DNA of 6,767 nt from Desulfobacula sp. (lineage in GTDB: Bacteria > Desulfobacterota > Desulfobacteria > Desulfobacterales > Desulfobacteraceae). Positions 6,024 through 6,767 of the stretch are shown here, one piece after another. Position 1 is the stretch's first letter. Every line of letters starts with the position of its first letter. A model generated the notes under the pieces. The model had not been told where the DNA came from and ran no database searches. It saw only the letters and a program-made list of their open reading frames with translations. The stretch covers positions 1 through 6,767 of the forward strand of contig JAQICW010000467.1 of NCBI GenBank assembly GCA_027858355.1, written 5' to 3'. The translations under genes were made by a program, and so were the position numbers.

Positions 6024-6048
6024 TTTACGTAAAATGGTGTTAATTAAC
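6024..6048. repeat. two adjacent 10-bp palindromes at the dus promoter
   Basis: TTTACGTAAA (6024-6033) and GTTAATTAAC (6039-6048) are both perfect palindromes with centres 15 bases apart. The second contains the proposed -10 of the - strand promoter. The first lies just after the expected start point. The placement would suit repressor sites, but both are AT-rich and short. Confidence 0.45.
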
Positions 6049-6070
6049 CAGGAACCTATCCCCTTGTCAA
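6043..6070 (-). promoter_or_regulatory. candidate sigma-70 promoter for the dus gene
   Basis: On the - strand a perfect TTGACA (6070-6065) is followed after 16 bases by GTTAAT (6048-6043), which matches four of six -10 positions. The transcript would begin near 6036, some 30 bases before the ATG at 6004. The same GTTAAT form occurs in the yggT promoter candidate. Confidence 0.45.
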
Positions 6071-6213
6071 TGCCTTGTTTTGTTCATGATCGTTACAGAT
6101 TGTTCATTTACAGGGTGACCATTAAAAAAAAGTTCACCACAAATGCCACACATATAATCTTCTATAATTCGTGTTAATGTTGTTGTATCAATTCATTTTC
6201 ATTGTTAATGCTT

Positions 6214-6253
6214 ATTTTCCTATCAGTTGAATTCATAACCGCGGTAGGAAAAT
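6214..6253. repeat. inverted repeat, 9 perfect bp plus two inner pairs
   Basis: ATTTTCCTA (6214-6222) pairs exactly with TAGGAAAAT (6245-6253). An inner T-G and C-G pair (6223-6224 with 6243-6244) extends the stem to 11, leaving an 18-base loop. No T-run follows on either strand, and no gene ends here, so a terminator is unlikely. An operator or a leftover of decayed DNA is possible. Confidence 0.6.
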
Positions 6254-6300
6254 CTAATTTGTAAAAAGATCTTTGGGATCAATTTAAAAATCCATTTGGT

Positions 6301-6328
6301 TTGACAAAAACATATAGCACTCTATGAA
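6301..6328 (+). promoter_or_regulatory. candidate sigma-70 promoter for the MarR gene
   Basis: A perfect TTGACA (6301-6306) is followed after 16 bases by TATGAA (6323-6328), which matches four of six -10 positions. The start would be near 6335, about 90 bases before the first usable start codon of the regulator frame. The two arms of an 8-bp inverted repeat overlap the -35 and the expected +1. Confidence 0.45.
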
Positions 6329-6336
6329 TTTTGTCA
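6302..6336. repeat. 8-bp inverted repeat flanking the MarR promoter
   Basis: TGACAAAA (6302-6309) and TTTTGTCA (6329-6336) are exact reverse complements 19 bases apart. One arm overlaps the -35 and the other begins directly after the -10. A repressor bound here would block RNA polymerase. MarR proteins often control their own genes, though their usual sites are tighter palindromes of about 16-20 bp. Confidence 0.5.
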
Positions 6337-6427
6337 CCGACGAGGCTTTTTAGATATAAAAGATGCTGAAAACATTGATATATTAGCTATGACATGCTAT
6401 AAATAAAACTTAGAGAACTATGTTAAA

Positions 6428-6767
6428 TTGTGGACAAATGACTTTGGATATGATAAAAAACTTTTGATCATTTTGCAGACGGTAGTAGATAACGAGTTGA
6501 TGTCAGTCACCCAGTTATCCAAAGATGTCAGCCTAAGTCAGGCAACAGTAACCAATATTACGAAACGCCTTGAAAACCAGGGGTATCTGGAGCGAAATAA
6601 AAATACAATAGATAAACGCAGAATCAATCTCATGGTTACAGAAAAAGGAAACTCCATTTTAGAAAAAGTACCGCCGTTGCTTCAGGAAAAATTCACTTCT
6701 AAATTTTCAAAACTGGAAGATTGGGAACAACTGATGATAGAAAGTGCGTTCAATAGAGTGGTCTTGA
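6428..6767 (+). CDS. MarR family regulator, partial at window end; start uncertain, possibly broken
   Basis: An open frame runs from a TAA at 6404-6406 to the window edge. It encodes a winged helix-turn-helix of the MarR type. Counting from TTG 6428: SVTQLSKDVSLSQATVTNI (26-44) holds the recognition helix, TKRLENQGYLERN (45-57) follows, and the wing is NTIDKRRINLMVTEKG (59-74) with the conserved Asp-x-Arg-Arg. The C-terminal helices include PPLLQEKF (82-89) and LEDWEQ (96-101), as in one MarR subgroup. The start is doubtful: TTG 6428 has only AGAG (6412-6415) upstream, at a poor distance, and the usual N-terminal dimerisation helix would be mostly missing. The same frame upstream of the TAA could supply that helix, so this may be a gene with a nonsense mutation. 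The target is unknown, because the downstream gene is outside the window. Confidence 0.65.
   Translation, partial: MWTNDFGYDKKLLIILQTVVDNELMSVTQLSKDVSLSQATVTNITKRLENQGYLERNKNTIDKRRINLMVTEKGNSILEKVPPLLQEKFTSKFSKLEDWEQLMIESAFNRVVL

Larger units (their letters stand above)
6005..6427. other. about 420-bp region without a convincing gene
   Basis: This AT-rich stretch lies between the divergent dihydrouridine synthase gene and the partial MarR gene. I read it in all frames around 6050-6400 and found no frame resembling a known protein, except the possible MarR lead-in near 6356-6403. It holds two 10-bp palindromes near the - strand promoter (6024-6033, 6039-6048), an 11-bp hairpin (6214-6253), a small palindrome AAAGATCTTT (6265-6274), and a + strand promoter framed by an inverted repeat (6301-6336). 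Confidence 0.6.

Noticed and set aside
1..6767. Defence system, phage or mobile element
   Set aside because: No integrase, transposase, terminal repeats, toxin-antitoxin pair or defence domain is visible. The genes are housekeeping, pilus and regulatory types with similar base composition.

Overview
This 6.8-kb window looks like ordinary chromosome from a Gram-negative, sulfate-reducer-like bacterium. My best guess is a Desulfobacterales-type deltaproteobacterium (Desulfobacterota). That guess rests on the yggT–divIVA pair, two PilT-type retraction ATPases in tandem, a YedF-type selenium-metabolism protein and a moderately AT-rich base composition. It is inference from gene content, not a sequence match. 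I see no tRNA, rRNA, CRISPR array, transposase or insertion-sequence end.

Left half (about 84-3806, all + strand): a run of five genes. A single-domain YggT membrane protein is followed 16 bases later by a short DivIVA-domain coiled-coil protein. Then come two complete but clearly different PilT-family hexameric ATPases and, three bases after the second, a 140-residue degenerate receiver-like protein. The genes appear to combine an envelope/cell-pole module (YggT, DivIVA) with a type IV pilus retraction module (PilT, PilT paralogue, receiver-like partner). A perfect 22-bp tandem repeat sits in the divIVA–pilT gap, directly upstream of the pilT ribosome binding site.

Middle (3803-4966): yedF (TusA-like plus DsrE-like domains, - strand) is convergent with the receiver-like gene, and the two stop codons share one TTAA. 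yedF is divergent from a 98-residue protein of unknown function. Each of the two divergent genes has a plausible sigma-70 promoter in the 233-bp gap between them.

Right part (4979-6767): a tRNA-dihydrouridine synthase-family gene on the - strand, convergent with the 98-residue gene. After it comes about 400 bp without a convincing gene, but with several palindromes and two promoter-like elements. The window ends inside a MarR-family regulator whose reading frame lacks a normal start and has an in-frame stop about where helix 1 should be.

I found no convincing new multi-gene system. The points most worth a second look are the possibly broken MarR gene with an inverted repeat around its promoter, the Cys-Ser (not Cys-Pro) active-site motif in the dihydrouridine synthase, the degenerate receiver attached to the pilT pair, the unplaced 98-residue protein divergent from yedF, and the 22-bp tandem repeat.
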